Assembly: GCA_001970855.1 (NCBI GenBank)
Contig: LSSN01004851.1
Coordinates: 1-13,727, forward strand
Length of the DNA stretch: 13,727 nucleotides
Direction: 5' to 3'
DNA from: Smittium culicis
Taxonomy: Eukaryota > Kickxellomycota > Harpellomycetes > Harpellales > Legeriomycetaceae
Numbering within the stretch: the first letter of the stretch is position 1; the number at the start of each line of letters is the position of its first letter. Made by a program: the position numbers and the translations under genes. Below the pieces are notes generated by a model that ran no database searches, was not told the origin of the DNA, and was given only the letters and a program-made list of their open reading frames with translations. Below are positions 1 to 9,479 of this stretch, piece by piece.

Positions 1-1455
1 GAGCTGCTAGAGCGGCGGAGGGGGGTCGGTTGAAAAATTATTTGTTTAATATTTTTTTAACTTTTTAAATATTTTTTTATTAGTTTTTGTATACTTTTAA
101 ATTATGTTTAATAAACTCTCTGAGACAAAAAAAAAAAAAAAAAGTTAATTTTACAATTCGCTCAACTTAGAATAGTTGCTGTGGTCATTATACTCAATAT
201 GAAAATAAAATATATTACAGAGCTTGTATTCGAAATTATATAAATATTGCTTGTTTATCATTATTCGCTTTTCAGATAATTATAGCTCTTACAGGATTGC
301 ATTCTTAAGATCTTAATTTATAGACTATCCTGATACGTAATATATTGATCTTTTCACATTGGGCATATGATAAAAACAGTTAATAACACCTTGGTGCAAG
401 ATATTCTTAGGATAGATTGTCCTCATCTTCTCGATACACTTGACATTACATTTACACATAACGATTTGTGAGTATTGATGGAAAAAATAATGGCATCCTT
501 ATATTATAGTTTAATAATAAACAAGACTCAGAATACATCTTGTAAGAAAAAAAACCCCACTCTTCAAAATATCAATACCACATCTAATAATTTTATTTTT
601 TTTCAAATAATATTTTTATTAAATTACGGGAGGGAAAAAACAATCTACTTTATAATTATAAAAAAATGCATTATCCATAATTATATTATCGCAACCTCTT
701 TTTTATTTTAATAATCGCTGAATTTCTAAAAAAAAAAACAAACATATTATCATTTAAGGTAATTATATGATATTTTATAAAGCTATTCCAGAGCTTATCA
801 TTCTAGCCTAGAATAATTTTTTTACCTTATTTTATAGCAGACTCTTTTGAAGAGTGGAACATTTATTACTAATTAATTAGTTATCTAGCTTGGTTTATAT
901 TGTATTATGGTTGTATCAGATAGCTAGTTCTATAAATCTTTCTATCAAAACTGAAAAATCAAGCAGGTGAGTAAGAGAATATTAATAGAAATAGTTTTAA
1001 TTCCGATAATAGTCCCATACTAAAAAAAAGAAAAAGCATTAAAATCTTGAAACTATAAAATTTTTCATTTTAGTTGGATATTTATAATCTTTTTATCGTT
1101 TTCTTTAAAATATAATTTATCAACAAGGATAATGTTTATATATTTTAGATGACTGTAAGCATTTTTATTCACGCTTTCCAAGCATTTCCGAATTTAATTC
1201 ACATATATTTAGGTTTTTTATTTTCTATTGAGGAATTAAAAAATAGTAACTACGTTATATTTGCTCAAGGAATAGCTTTATTTTTTTTCTTTGATATTAA
1301 CCAGAATATTTTTTGAAATATAATCTAAAAAAAGTCTAAAATTCTTTTTAAACTACTTTTTATGAATTTATATACTAAATAAACTTTAATTTTACTTATG
1401 AAGTGCGAGTTTTAAAAATGTATAAGAAATAAGCACAGTTTTTCGTATATTATAA

Positions 1456-1480
1456 TTTTATTTTATTTTATTTTATTTTA
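1456..1480. repeat. (TTTTA)5 microsatellite
   Basis: Five perfect tandem TTTTA units lie in AT-rich spacer. Read directly from the sequence; no function is implied. Confidence 0.9.
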
Positions 1481-2002
1481 CCATAGTTTTTTATACTAAT
1501 TCATACTACTACATAATTTAAAATGGTCTAAGGCGATATGTCTCCCGTGAAATGTTATATAAAAAAACTAGTTAGTTAAAAACTATTTCTATATTCATTT
1601 TAGCCTGAAATATTGGCATTTTGTAAACTATTTATTTTTAATAACTCGGTTTAAGGAAGGATTAAAAAAAAAATTTCATAATAATTTACGTTTAGCTTTT
1701 TTTAGAATAATCATTTTTATTTTTTATATTGAAATTTCATTGAGCGACTTTCAAGGTGATATTTTTAGCTTAAAAAAGGAAATTTTATTGATCACCGATT
1801 TCGCTAATCACCAGATAGCAGCTTACTAGTTTGGAGTCTAATTCTGGCATTCTAAAGAACAAAATTAGATTCTGTCAAGAATTAAAACATCAATATTGAT
1901 AATAAAATAAAAATAAAAAAATAAATTGGCTTTTGGGATTTAATATAAGGTGATAGAGACCTTTAATTTAAGCTATACTCCAGAATGTTATTTAGATTTA
2001 TG

Positions 2003-2038
2003 ATTTTTATTTTTATTTTTATTTTTATTTTTATTTTT
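2003..2038. repeat. (ATTTTT)6 microsatellite
   Basis: Six perfect tandem ATTTTT units. A looser A-rich counterpart of the complementary type (AAAAT/AAAAAAT units) occurs about 100 bases upstream, at about 1896-1924. Confidence 0.9.
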
Positions 2039-2315
2039 CAAGCTTCTTTTACAATTAGTTAATTAGTTTTATAACATTTTAATTTAATGTTACGCCATTT
2101 GCATAAAAAACTGCATGAATTTGGGACTAAAATTGATTTTCGACATGAAAAATCGCATCGTAGAGTATTTTTCGCTCCAGAATTATTCAACAAAGCTTTG
2201 CATAAATTTTTTAGAGCCGAATTTTATAGTTTTTTTTTTTTTTTCAATTTCATACGATATGAATAAAGCATTGTAAAAAAAAACATATGGAAATAAGAGC
2301 ACATTATTTTCTTCA

Positions 2316-2504
2316 CCCTTTCCTGTCCAAAAATCTATAAAAAAGCGAATTTACTGATTCGATATTCATTTAAAAGATATTTTATTATTTGCTTTTATTT
2401 TGAATTATACCAATATATCTTATGGTCTCGGAATTAATCGATTTTCAATGAACGCGGTTGGCTATATTTGGTCATCCAAAAATAGTCTACCGCGCGGGAA
2501 AGGG
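2316..2504 (-). mobile_element. MITE copy A, TTAA-type (piggyBac-like ends)
   Basis: This 189-bp non-coding element begins CCCTTTCC and ends GGGAAAGGG, so its ends form a short inverted repeat. It is flanked by TTCA (2312-2315, read as a decayed TTAA) and TTAA (2505-2508). Its reverse complement aligns along its length with copy B at 3031-3220: 37 of 45 ungapped positions match when A 2347-2391 is compared with B 3144-3188. Its right end shares the 14-mer GTAGACTATTTTTG (inverted, 2477-2490) with copy C. TTAA target sites with CCC...GGG termini are typical of piggyBac-superfamily elements. No transposase is encoded, so it would be non-autonomous. Strand is assigned relative to copy B. Confidence 0.7.
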
Positions 2505-2508
2505 TTAA

Positions 2509-3026
2509 AGATTTTTTTAAGTTGGTTATCTTTGATTTTTAAAATCCCCAGACCTATACACTAATCACATTCACAAAAGTGATAAATATGTGGGATATAC
2601 TTTCACAGCAATCCATTTTATAGCGCGAAGTGCTACAGCGTATAAACCTGCATAAAATTTTATTTGGCAACCAATAAATAATCACACTTTTTTATGCAAG
2701 TAATAACATCGAATTGAAATGAATCAATAGAAAAATTGAAATGCGTTTTCAATACAGCCAATTTTAATAAAAAACTTTTGATAGCTGGGAAAATAATATT
2801 AAACTGCAACAAAGTTCTCTTTTATTCAGAATCTACCAAATAGCTATCATTAATTAATTATTTATAGCTAAAAATAAGTGGTTCAATTTTGAATAAAGAT
2901 TGTTTAAATAAATTCTATAAATTATTGTAGCCTAGATTATACTTTTACTAGATACATGCATGTAAATTTTCAGCAATAAGAATTTCATAAATTCGTAAAA
3001 TTTTTTACTTGCAAAATAATTCATAT
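2509..3026. other. AT-rich spacer between MITE copies
   Basis: No gene or RNA is recognised. A slightly GC-richer patch near 2620-2650 contains short imperfect palindromes, but nothing that can be assigned. Confidence 0.6.
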
Positions 3027-3030
3027 TTAA

Positions 3031-3220
3031 CCCTTTAATGGGTGGTATACTATTCTTGATCAACCAAATTTAACAAGTTAGGTTAAATAAAAATAATTTA
3101 ATTCCGGGGCCTTAAGAAATATTGGTTTGTTTTTAAATAGCTGCAAATAATAAAATTACTTTTAAAACATAATCGAATCAATAGATTCGTTCGATTTAAG
3201 AGTGTTTTTATGGGAGAGGG
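3031..3220 (+). mobile_element. MITE copy B, TTAA-type, intact target duplication
   Basis: This 190-bp element begins CCCTTTAATGGG and ends ATGGGAGAGGG. It is flanked on both sides by perfect TTAA tetranucleotides (3027-3030 and 3221-3224), as expected for a piggyBac-type target-site duplication. It is nearly the same length as copy A and lies in the opposite orientation. It shares with A several exact blocks in order, including CGAATCA, CAAATAATAAAAT and (inverted) GGAATTAA. Its segment 3144-3188 matches copy C 4078-4122 at 38 of 45 positions without gaps. No open reading frame is present. This is the best-preserved copy of the family by its flanks. Confidence 0.75.
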
Positions 3221-3224
3221 TTAA

Positions 3225-3787
3225 TAAAACAAAAGATAAGATATTAATTAAAACTGACTATTAATACATAATGTGAAATTCACATCAAAAATTTTGTTCG
3301 ATTTATAATTTTATAGTAGTTAATATATTATGAAAGAGCAAAGATTATATCGCATAACCTAAAGGCTACTCTGTAAGAAACTTTGCCTTATGGATATTAG
3401 GCACTGTATGGTAAATAAGGTTGTATTGACACACTAGAAAACAGAGAATTCATTTGATACTGGAATATAAAAAACCGACTAACTATAATAAGTTAAGATT
3501 AAAATATTTTATGAAATATACTTGGAAATCATTACAAGTTTAAAATTAACTAGCATATGATTTTTTTATGATTATAGCCAATAAGGGTGCTAAATTTTTT
3601 GTGGGTGGGGAGGGGGGGTTGTAAAATTGGTATAATAATTCAAGCTTTTAACCGTAATTCAATGATGTGTGTTGCATTTCTAGCTTTAAATGCAGGAAAT
3701 ATGCCAGAATTAAAAAAAATAATTAATAGGTACTATTCACCTTTAATTCTTCAAAATCACAATGTTAGTTTATTGTTTGTATTTTAT
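3225..3787. other. AT-rich spacer with a G-rich tract
   Basis: An open stretch in the + frame at about 3587-3805 has no ATG at its 5' end and no family I recognise. It runs through a G-rich low-complexity tract and into the start of MITE copy C, so I do not treat it as a gene. Otherwise nothing is seen. Confidence 0.55.
3603..3618 (+). repeat. G-rich tract with quadruplex potential
   Basis: Runs of 3, 4 and 7 guanines separated by single bases (GGGTGGGGAGGGGGGG) on the plus strand. Four G-triplets are available, which meets the simple sequence rule for an intramolecular G-quadruplex. It stands out in roughly 25-30% G+C DNA. Fold and function are inferred, not shown. Confidence 0.6.
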
Positions 3788-4153
3788 CCCTCTCACGGGA
3801 CGTAGACTATTTTTGATCTGCAAAATATGGGGGGGGGGTTCTGAACGAAGAGAGCAATTTCTTGCAGCTTAAAGCTATTTGCTTGAATATTTATTGACTG
3901 CTAATATCATTGACGGGATTGAATAAGCGTTTTGATTTTTCTATATTTTTGTTTAAATTTGAAATTTTTATTTGCTAAAAGTAAGAAACGATTTTACTCA
4001 TTTGCCATAAATCTTTTATACAATTTTATTCACTGTACACTTTACACTATAAATTGACTCCTTCGTAAAGAGTCTCCCAAATAATAAATTTACTTGTAAA
4101 TCATAAACGAGTCAATTAATTCATTTTTTTTAAGATTGCTGGACTGGAAATAG
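3788..4153 (+). mobile_element. MITE copy C, longer divergent member
   Basis: The left end starts CCCTCTCACGGG and then carries GTAGACTATTTTTG (3802-3815), identical to the end of copy A. The right part, 4078-4122, matches copy B at 38/45 positions. Positions 4111-4153 match the reverse complement of copy A's start at 31/43, ending TGGACTGGAAATAG. The flanks TTAT (3784-3787) and TTAG (4154-4157) are each one change from TTAA. Between the matching ends there is about 245 bp where copies A and B have about 65-70, including a G10 run at 3829-3838. The copy could carry a nested insertion, be a longer founder type, or be two partial copies side by side. Confidence 0.55.
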
Positions 4154-4430
4154 TTAGCATAAACTAGTAATAGGGTCTATTGAGCCATACTACTATAGAT
4201 ATAATAATGCGATGTTTATGGTTTTGGGCTTTATTTTCTAGAGTTTAGAAGCTTTCGAGAATATTCAGTTAATAAGCTCAAAATTAAAGTAGCTCCTTGA
4301 TTTCATTAAATAAAAGTGGAAGTGGGAGTTATTTTTTTTAATATAGCATTATGATAATCCTGTTAGACGTAGGCTCTGACTAGGAGCTCAATGATCTCAA
4401 CGAATTCAATTTTGTTGGAACGAGCTTAAT

Positions 4431-4607
4431 TCAATGACTGCTTGTAACTTCAGTCATCCAGCCTACTTGAAGCAATTCCTGGGTGGATCTTTCGGTTGGT
4501 AGATTGATCCCATTTCCCTTTAGGTACACAGCCGGTAGACCAGCAGAGGAATTTATTAGTATTAGAATATTAGTTTTTTTATGCCTTGCACCGAATTTAT
4601 ATTTTTT
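4431..4607 (-). other. Unrecognised coding-like fragment in GC-richer island
   Basis: On the minus strand one frame stays open for 58 codons, from just after a TAA (4608-4610) to a TGA (4431-4433), with no ATG at its start. The translation is not low-complexity and includes SSAGLPAVYLKGNG and LPTERSTQELLQVGW. The local base composition is clearly richer in G+C than the neighbouring DNA. This may be a relic of a mobile element or a decayed gene. I do not recognise the family, and chance is possible. Confidence 0.25.
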
Positions 4608-4674
4608 TTAGTTTATTTACCGCGTATTTTCTAATATTGTTATCGTACCAATAAAATTCCGTGATAAAAAAAAA

Positions 4675-4692
4675 ATATATATATATATATAT
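4675..4692. repeat. (AT)9 microsatellite
   Basis: Nine AT units directly after an A-run, about 235 bp upstream of the carrier start codon. It could supply TATA-like sequence, but no regulatory role is shown. Confidence 0.85.
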
Positions 4693-4927
4693 AGCATTAC
4701 GATTTTTGGACTTTATTCTCTAACCTGAATTTTTTACGAATTGATAATTAATTTTTTTCTTTACTTTGTAATTCATATTATTTTTTTTTATATTTACTCT
4801 CAGCTCACTATCAAATAATCATATTCATATAAATCAGCTTACTATTTAAAATAAGTCAGTTATTCTCAAGATTTTCAAACCATCTTCTAGTAAACATAAA
4901 TAATCCGCAGATTCTTCTATCAGATTG

Positions 4928-7210
4928 ATGCTTATTGTTTATCTATTATTGGCCATTAAATCGATATTGAAAATTGTAATAATTTCATTTTGCGGATACT
5001 ATTTTGCTAGAAAAGGCCTCTTAACACAGAAATCATTAATTTTACTATCAAAAATAAATGTACAGCTATTTAACCCATGCCTTCTTTATTCTTACATGGT
5101 TGAGTCGCTTGATCTCAACATGTTCTTCAGTTCATGGCTTATACCTATTGTGTACTTTTACTATGGTATCGTTTCGTTAGCGTGGGTAAACATTTCTGGA
5201 AAATTTCTTAATATCAAAGAGGACTATTCTGGAGTGCTATCGTATGCCGTATTTTTTTCAAATACAAACACTCTGCCTATACCATTACTAAAATCGATTC
5301 TCTTGAATCCCACTGTGGAATTTATGTTTAAAGATAGTCATGACTCTAACAAACTCATGGCATCAAGAGGAGTCGCGTTCGCTATAATGTTTGCTACGTT
5401 TAATAACGTACTTAAATGGAGCTTAGGCACCGTACTAATTTCACGAAGCAAGAAAAGTGGTGAATGCAAAGCAATCGCTCTACCTAACAACACCTCAACA
5501 ACATCATCACTCATTTCCTTTCAATTATTTGGAGAATTACCCGTATTAACTAGCGCCAACTCTATCAAAAAAACTGATTTTTGTAAATCACCTTCAAACA
5601 CAAGAAATGATGATTCAGATAGGAGTTTTTTAGGAAATAATAGCTCACAAGTTTATATCCATGCCGAGAAATCTTATAAAAACTCGAATATCAACACAAA
5701 GACCGACAAAACTGATTCTCAGCTCAATATCTCTTTCTGTTCTTCATCACAATTATTAGATAACGAAAATTTTACGGCTATTCCAGAAGCTAATATTTTG
5801 GAAGAATCCCGAGCTAAAATTTATTACTATTCTAGTAAAATCATATCAGGGATCAAATCATGTATAAATATGCCAGTGATAGCCATCCTCTTGGCAATAA
5901 TAACCGTTTCGATCCCACAAGCAAAAAAAAGTTTTCTAGACATCAATTCAGTACCAAATGTGTTGTACGGTGCAATTTACATGTGTGGAGACGCCTGTAT
6001 TCCAATGACAATGTTAACACTTGGTGGCCAACTGGGCCAAATTAATACTAAAAAAAATAAAAACAGCTCTGAAGAACAACTTGAACAATCGCTTTTCTGT
6101 ATATGTAAAAATTGGCTTTCTTCGGTATATTCAAGATCAACCAGAAGCTCGATGGATAGTATAGCAATTTCCAGCGATTTTGAAAATGATATACATGGTT
6201 CGAAAAATACTGATTTATCTTTACCTAATACCTTTGATGCTACATCTGCTTACTTTAAAAGCGAAAATTGCTCAACAAAAATATTTGAGCATTCGAAGAT
6301 CGCTAATTATAGACGTGGCTCTTTTTCGAAATCTCGGAAACCAGATAATCTAGAAGAAATTGTATCAATCCAACAAAAAAATGGCGCAGAATTACACAGC
6401 AGCAAGTTTATTTCATCAAATTCCATCGAGAGTAGTTCTGAAGAATTTTCTGAAAATTTGAAAGATAGAGCAAGCACCAAAAAATTTAGTGTAGATACTG
6501 GCTTATCGAGAGCAAAAATTCAAAATCAAGGCAAACAATCAAGCAATACCAGGAAATTATCACTCACGATTGAGAACGAAAAAAATGGTTTAGAAAATAA
6601 ACTCGGACAAAAAATGAATGGCTATCAATCGATTGGTGATAATTACGATTTTGAACATGGCGATCTGTGCGAACAATCTGAATACAAAAACGATGTAGAC
6701 AATTTTACACTTGCAGAACCAATTTCATCAAATTCGATATTCTCGAACAAAAATGAACTACCAAATTGCAGCCAGCTAAATACTAAACCTAATGCTGGAA
6801 GGATCTCAAAAAATGTGAAGTTTCATACGAAAAAAAATTCAAATTGTATTGGCTCTGATTCTGAGACAGATATGGATGAACTGAATCAAGATAGTAAAAA
6901 AGGAGTTTTTATTGTAATTATGGGTAGATTTTTCATCGCTCCTGTATTATCAGCAGTATTCCTTGTTTCTCTGATTAAATATTTTCCAAATCAAGTTACT
7001 TTGTTATCCACTGATCCTGTATTCTTTTTCACACTACTTGTTTTATCAGCAACGCCTCCAACAATTAGCCTGATTACACTCACGCAATCATTAGAGATTT
7101 ATGTAAACGATGCTGCAAATTTGCTCGTATATAGTTATATAGTCGGAATTTTCACAATTTCAATCCAAGCTGGCTTTTTTTTGCTCCTCACAAATTCTAT
7201 TTTCAATTAA
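4928..7210 (+). CDS. Auxin efflux carrier (AEC/PIN-like) family membrane transporter, ECM3-type
   Basis: A 760-aa membrane protein of the AEC family (Pfam Mem_trans type), related to yeast ECM3/YNL095C/YLR152C; the substrates of fungal members are not settled. I place about ten membrane segments near residues 2-22, 37-57, 65-88, 100-127, 147-171, 313-330, 343-369, 658-683, 693-718 and 731-756. Family-type motifs are NTNTLPIP (112-119) in segment 4, GDACIPM (354-360) in segment 7 and ATPPTISL (708-715) in segment 9. Two hydrophilic Ser/Asn/Lys-rich loops interrupt the fold, at 172-312 and 370-657. The second is far longer than the short linker I expect there, and makes the protein longer than the roughly 580-640 aa of the yeast relatives. 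The loops carry kinase-type motifs such as RRGSFS (462-467), RKLS (542-545) and an acidic Ser patch (642-651). The first ATG after an in-frame TAA (4901-4903) is at 4928, and the N-terminus begins where family members do. No intron is needed. G+C is about 33%. The gene stands alone, and probably acts in the ER or another internal membrane. Confidence 0.88.
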   Translation: MLIVYLLLAIKSILKIVIISFCGYYFARKGLLTQKSLILLSKINVQLFNPCLLYSYMVESLDLNMFFSSWLIPIVYFYYGIVSLAWVNISGKFLNIKEDYSGVLSYAVFFSNTNTLPIPLLKSILLNPTVEFMFKDSHDSNKLMASRGVAFAIMFATFNNVLKWSLGTVLISRSKKSGECKAIALPNNTSTTSSLISFQLFGELPVLTSANSIKKTDFCKSPSNTRNDDSDRSFLGNNSSQVYIHAEKSYKNSNINTKTDKTDSQLNISFCSSSQLLDNENFTAIPEANILEESRAKIYYYSSKIISGIKSCINMPVIAILLAIITVSIPQAKKSFLDINSVPNVLYGAIYMCGDACIPMTMLTLGGQLGQINTKKNKNSSEEQLEQSLFCICKNWLSSVYSRSTRSSMDSIAISSDFENDIHGSKNTDLSLPNTFDATSAYFKSENCSTKIFEHSKIANYRRGSFSKSRKPDNLEEIVSIQQKNGAELHSSKFISSNSIESSSEEFSENLKDRASTKKFSVDTGLSRAKIQNQGKQSSNTRKLSLTIENEKNGLENKLGQKMNGYQSIGDNYDFEHGDLCEQSEYKNDVDNFTLAEPISSNSIFSNKNELPNCSQLNTKPNAGRISKNVKFHTKKNSNCIGSDSETDMDELNQDSKKGVFIVIMGRFFIAPVLSAVFLVSLIKYFPNQVTLLSTDPVFFFTLLVLSATPPTISLITLTQSLEIYVNDAANLLVYSYIVGIFTISIQAGFFLLLTNSIFN

Positions 7211-7325
7211 AGAACCTACATATAATCATTAAACCTATTATCTTATTTAAAAAATTTTTAATCAAGTATTTTTATTGTATTTTTTAAATTGTTTTATTCG
7301 GTATACAATAACAGAAATTTATTGA

Positions 7326-7331
7326 AATAAA
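7326..7331 (+). terminator. Candidate polyadenylation signal of the carrier gene
   Basis: AATAAA 116 nt after the carrier stop codon, preceded by T-rich sequence with TATACA-like elements. AATAAA is common by chance in such AT-rich DNA, so only the spacing supports it. Confidence 0.35.
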
Positions 7332-8906
7332 TGCATTTAAATTATGTCGTAGTATTTAAAGAATGAAAAATGTTTACAATGGCGCCCTTAGCGTTTTAAT
7401 TTTTTTTCTCAATCTATTAAAAATGAGATCTAATCATCGAATAGATATTTTTAAAGAGCTTTAGAGATATTATATTTAATACTAAATACTTTTACTTGTA
7501 AATTAATCACTAAAATCGCTTACATCTGCGTAAGTGTAAACTTTGGGAAATTATTTAACAATCTTATGATTTTTTGCTTTTTACAGCTCTCATATTTTCA
7601 TAAATATAAGCCTATTAGTAAATGCTGCTCATTTAAATTTAAAAACAGATTGATTAAAAATAAGCTAGAAAGACATGGTTTTACTATAATAGTGGTAGGT
7701 TTGAAAAAAAGAGTAAAATTAAGTCTTTCAGTATTAAAATATTCAAAAACTAATCTATTAATCATTTAATTATCAAGTTTCATCTATTACGATCGAATAA
7801 ATAAGTTGTAGACTAAAAAGAAAAATAGCATCAACGCTACTATATTTAAATTTGATATTAAATCTCAAAAAAATTTAAACCCCCCTTAGACAAGAACTAA
7901 AGAAACTTGCCGGAGAATAGTTAGAAGAAATAGTTGGAATAAATTTAAACTGAACAATTTAGTATTTCATCGCCGATTTAACGTTTTTATTCTCGAATAT
8001 ATATAAATTATAATCGAATTAAGACTTGTAAAATGTATCTAAAATTTAAATCATTTTCATTATTGAAAAAGCTAAAATTTGTATTAATAATGATTAAAAT
8101 AGAACCCCAAAATTGTGATGGTCCCTGTGAGTGTATATTTACAAACTAAATGGTTATCTGATAAGTATGGAATATTCTACCAATATTATTAAATATAAAA
8201 TGTTCTATATCAATCACTATATTTGTTATTATAGACTAAAAGAATCAATAATGTAAACTAAATTCTAAAATTTACAAATAAAAAACGAATGGAATATGAT
8301 ATTATTTAATTGAATTTATTTTTTCATAGAGGAAATCAAAAAAATCAATGGGATAATTCTTAATGATATTTAAAAACGGGTATATCATCGTTGAAACCAC
8401 GTTTTAATATTATTTATCAGTATAAACCTATTTCATATCTATTCATGTGCGAAATGATCATGCTTTGTAGACTTATTGTTAGAGGGGTGTGATATATGAA
8501 CAATTGAAATCTGGTAAGATAATGGATAACAATATAGGCTACATTAGCCGCATTATAAGAAACAACAACAAAAGTTTGGAGAAAGAATTTTTTTATTTCT
8601 GGAGAAAAATTAGATTACATAGTATTACGAGTACTTTCTACTTATTATTTTTATAGCAAGAAATCGAATTCGGAATTTTCTTTTAATGAATTTCGTCTAA
8701 TTTTGAAGCGAAAATTTATATTTAATATAGTAATTATCTTGTACTATATGTATAAACACAAACTTTGAGAATATCAAAAATATATATATATTAATCTATA
8801 TATTTTAGTTTTGGTTCACATGAATATTTTTGAATATCGTATAAAAACGATATCTAGTGTTAAAAACTAAAGTTTGTAGTGTATATGTGAATATTAAGCA
8901 TACATA

Positions 8907-8916
8907 GGGGGGGGGG
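8907..8916 (+). repeat. G10 homopolymer
   Basis: Ten guanines in AT-rich spacer, followed by TGTAGAATTG. The G tract at 3612-3618 is followed by the similar TTGTAAAATTG, which hints at a shared repeat, but the match is too short to be sure. Confidence 0.7.
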
Positions 8917-9047
8917 TGTAGAATTGAGAAAAAAATTTTCGATGTCTAACAATGTATATCATTGTATCTTCATTGTTTGAACTAACTCGAAGATTGCTTT
9001 GAACTGTAAGATTTACTGAACTTTGTGACCAATAAAAAATTAGGTAA

Positions 9048-9186
9048 AGTCAAGGCAAAATTTGGGCAAGAAAAAAGCTTTAGAGAATTTGGTTGAATAC
9101 TTGAAGATATCGCTTGCTACTTGACTCAACAGCTGGCTGAGCTTAGTTGGCTAAGATGTCAAATTGCCAAAATTATGCCCTAGACT
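9048..9186. repeat. Imperfect inverted repeat (foldback)
   Basis: The left arm at 9048-9069 (AGTCAAGG...GGGCAA) and the right arm at 9164-9186 (TTGCC...TAGACT) pair at about 19 of 23 positions with one gap, enclosing roughly 94 bp. A smaller near-palindrome centred on CAGCTG lies inside (9125-9141). The segment is GC-richer than its surroundings. It may be a small foldback transposon relic. No clear target duplication is seen. Confidence 0.4.
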
Positions 9187-9479
9187 AAACATACATTTTT
9201 TACATCGGCATAAATTTAGTATTTCAGGCAAGGTAGAAAATAATAGTATCGAAAACTAAAATATTGCATATTTATCAATAAGTATAAGGGCCAATGATTG
9301 GGTCTCTGCATTTAATTTCTAAAATAAGGGATTTTTCGGCTTAGGATTATGAAGGCATTGCGATTAGTCGAGAAAAAAAACAGAGGAACAATTAGCAGAA
9401 ACTTTTGTATGCAAGATATTTGAATTGTTTCAATTTTTAAGTAATTGGAAGCATTTTTGCTCATAGCTGAAAAAAAAAA

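Larger units (their letters stand above)
1..2311. other. AT-rich intergenic DNA, no gene seen
   Basis: I see no convincing coding region on either strand. The longest plus-strand open stretch (475-711) is Asn/Lys/Ile/Phe-rich low-complexity translation expected from AT-rich DNA, with no recognisable domain. The stretch holds poly-A and poly-T runs and two short microsatellites listed separately. The first 32 bases are GC-richer than what follows. A segment at about 2160-2176 resembles the end of the MITE family described below but is too short to call. Confidence 0.7.
4158..4924. other. Spacer upstream of the carrier gene
   Basis: Mostly AT-rich, with a GC-richer island at about 4360-4560 (treated separately) and an (AT)9 run. 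The last 120 bases before the carrier start are AT-rich without a clear TATA box, because everything resembles one. I see no other gene. Confidence 0.55.
7211..9479. other. AT-rich intergenic spacer
   Basis: A 2.3-kb stretch with very low G+C (some 60-base lines near 12%). The open stretch at 7566-7769 is Lys/Leu/Ile-rich with no domain and is treated as non-coding. A perfect 7-bp hairpin (ATATCGT/ACGATAT, 8834-8853), a G10 run and a foldback at 9048-9186 are the only structures that stand out. No tRNA or other RNA gene is recognised. Confidence 0.65.

Noticed and set aside
604..640. Possible fourth MITE copy (CAAATAAT ... GGGAGGG)
   Set aside because: Only the first nine core bases match, and the spacing to the G-rich end is wrong for the family.
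475..711. 78-codon open stretch on the plus strand
   Set aside because: Asn/Ile/Lys/Phe-rich translation typical of AT-rich spacer, with homopolymer-derived runs and no domain.
2158..2200. Possible MITE end (CGTAGAGTATTTTTCG)
   Set aside because: 13 of 14 bases resemble the family end, but there is no CCCTTT terminus, no TTAA and no matching opposite end.
3587..3805. 72-codon open stretch on the plus strand
   Set aside because: It begins at GTG, runs through a G-rich low-complexity tract and overlaps the end of MITE copy C. The translation matches nothing I know.
7566..7769. 67-codon open stretch downstream of the carrier gene
   Set aside because: Lys/Leu/Ile-rich chance translation in low-G+C spacer, with no family resemblance.
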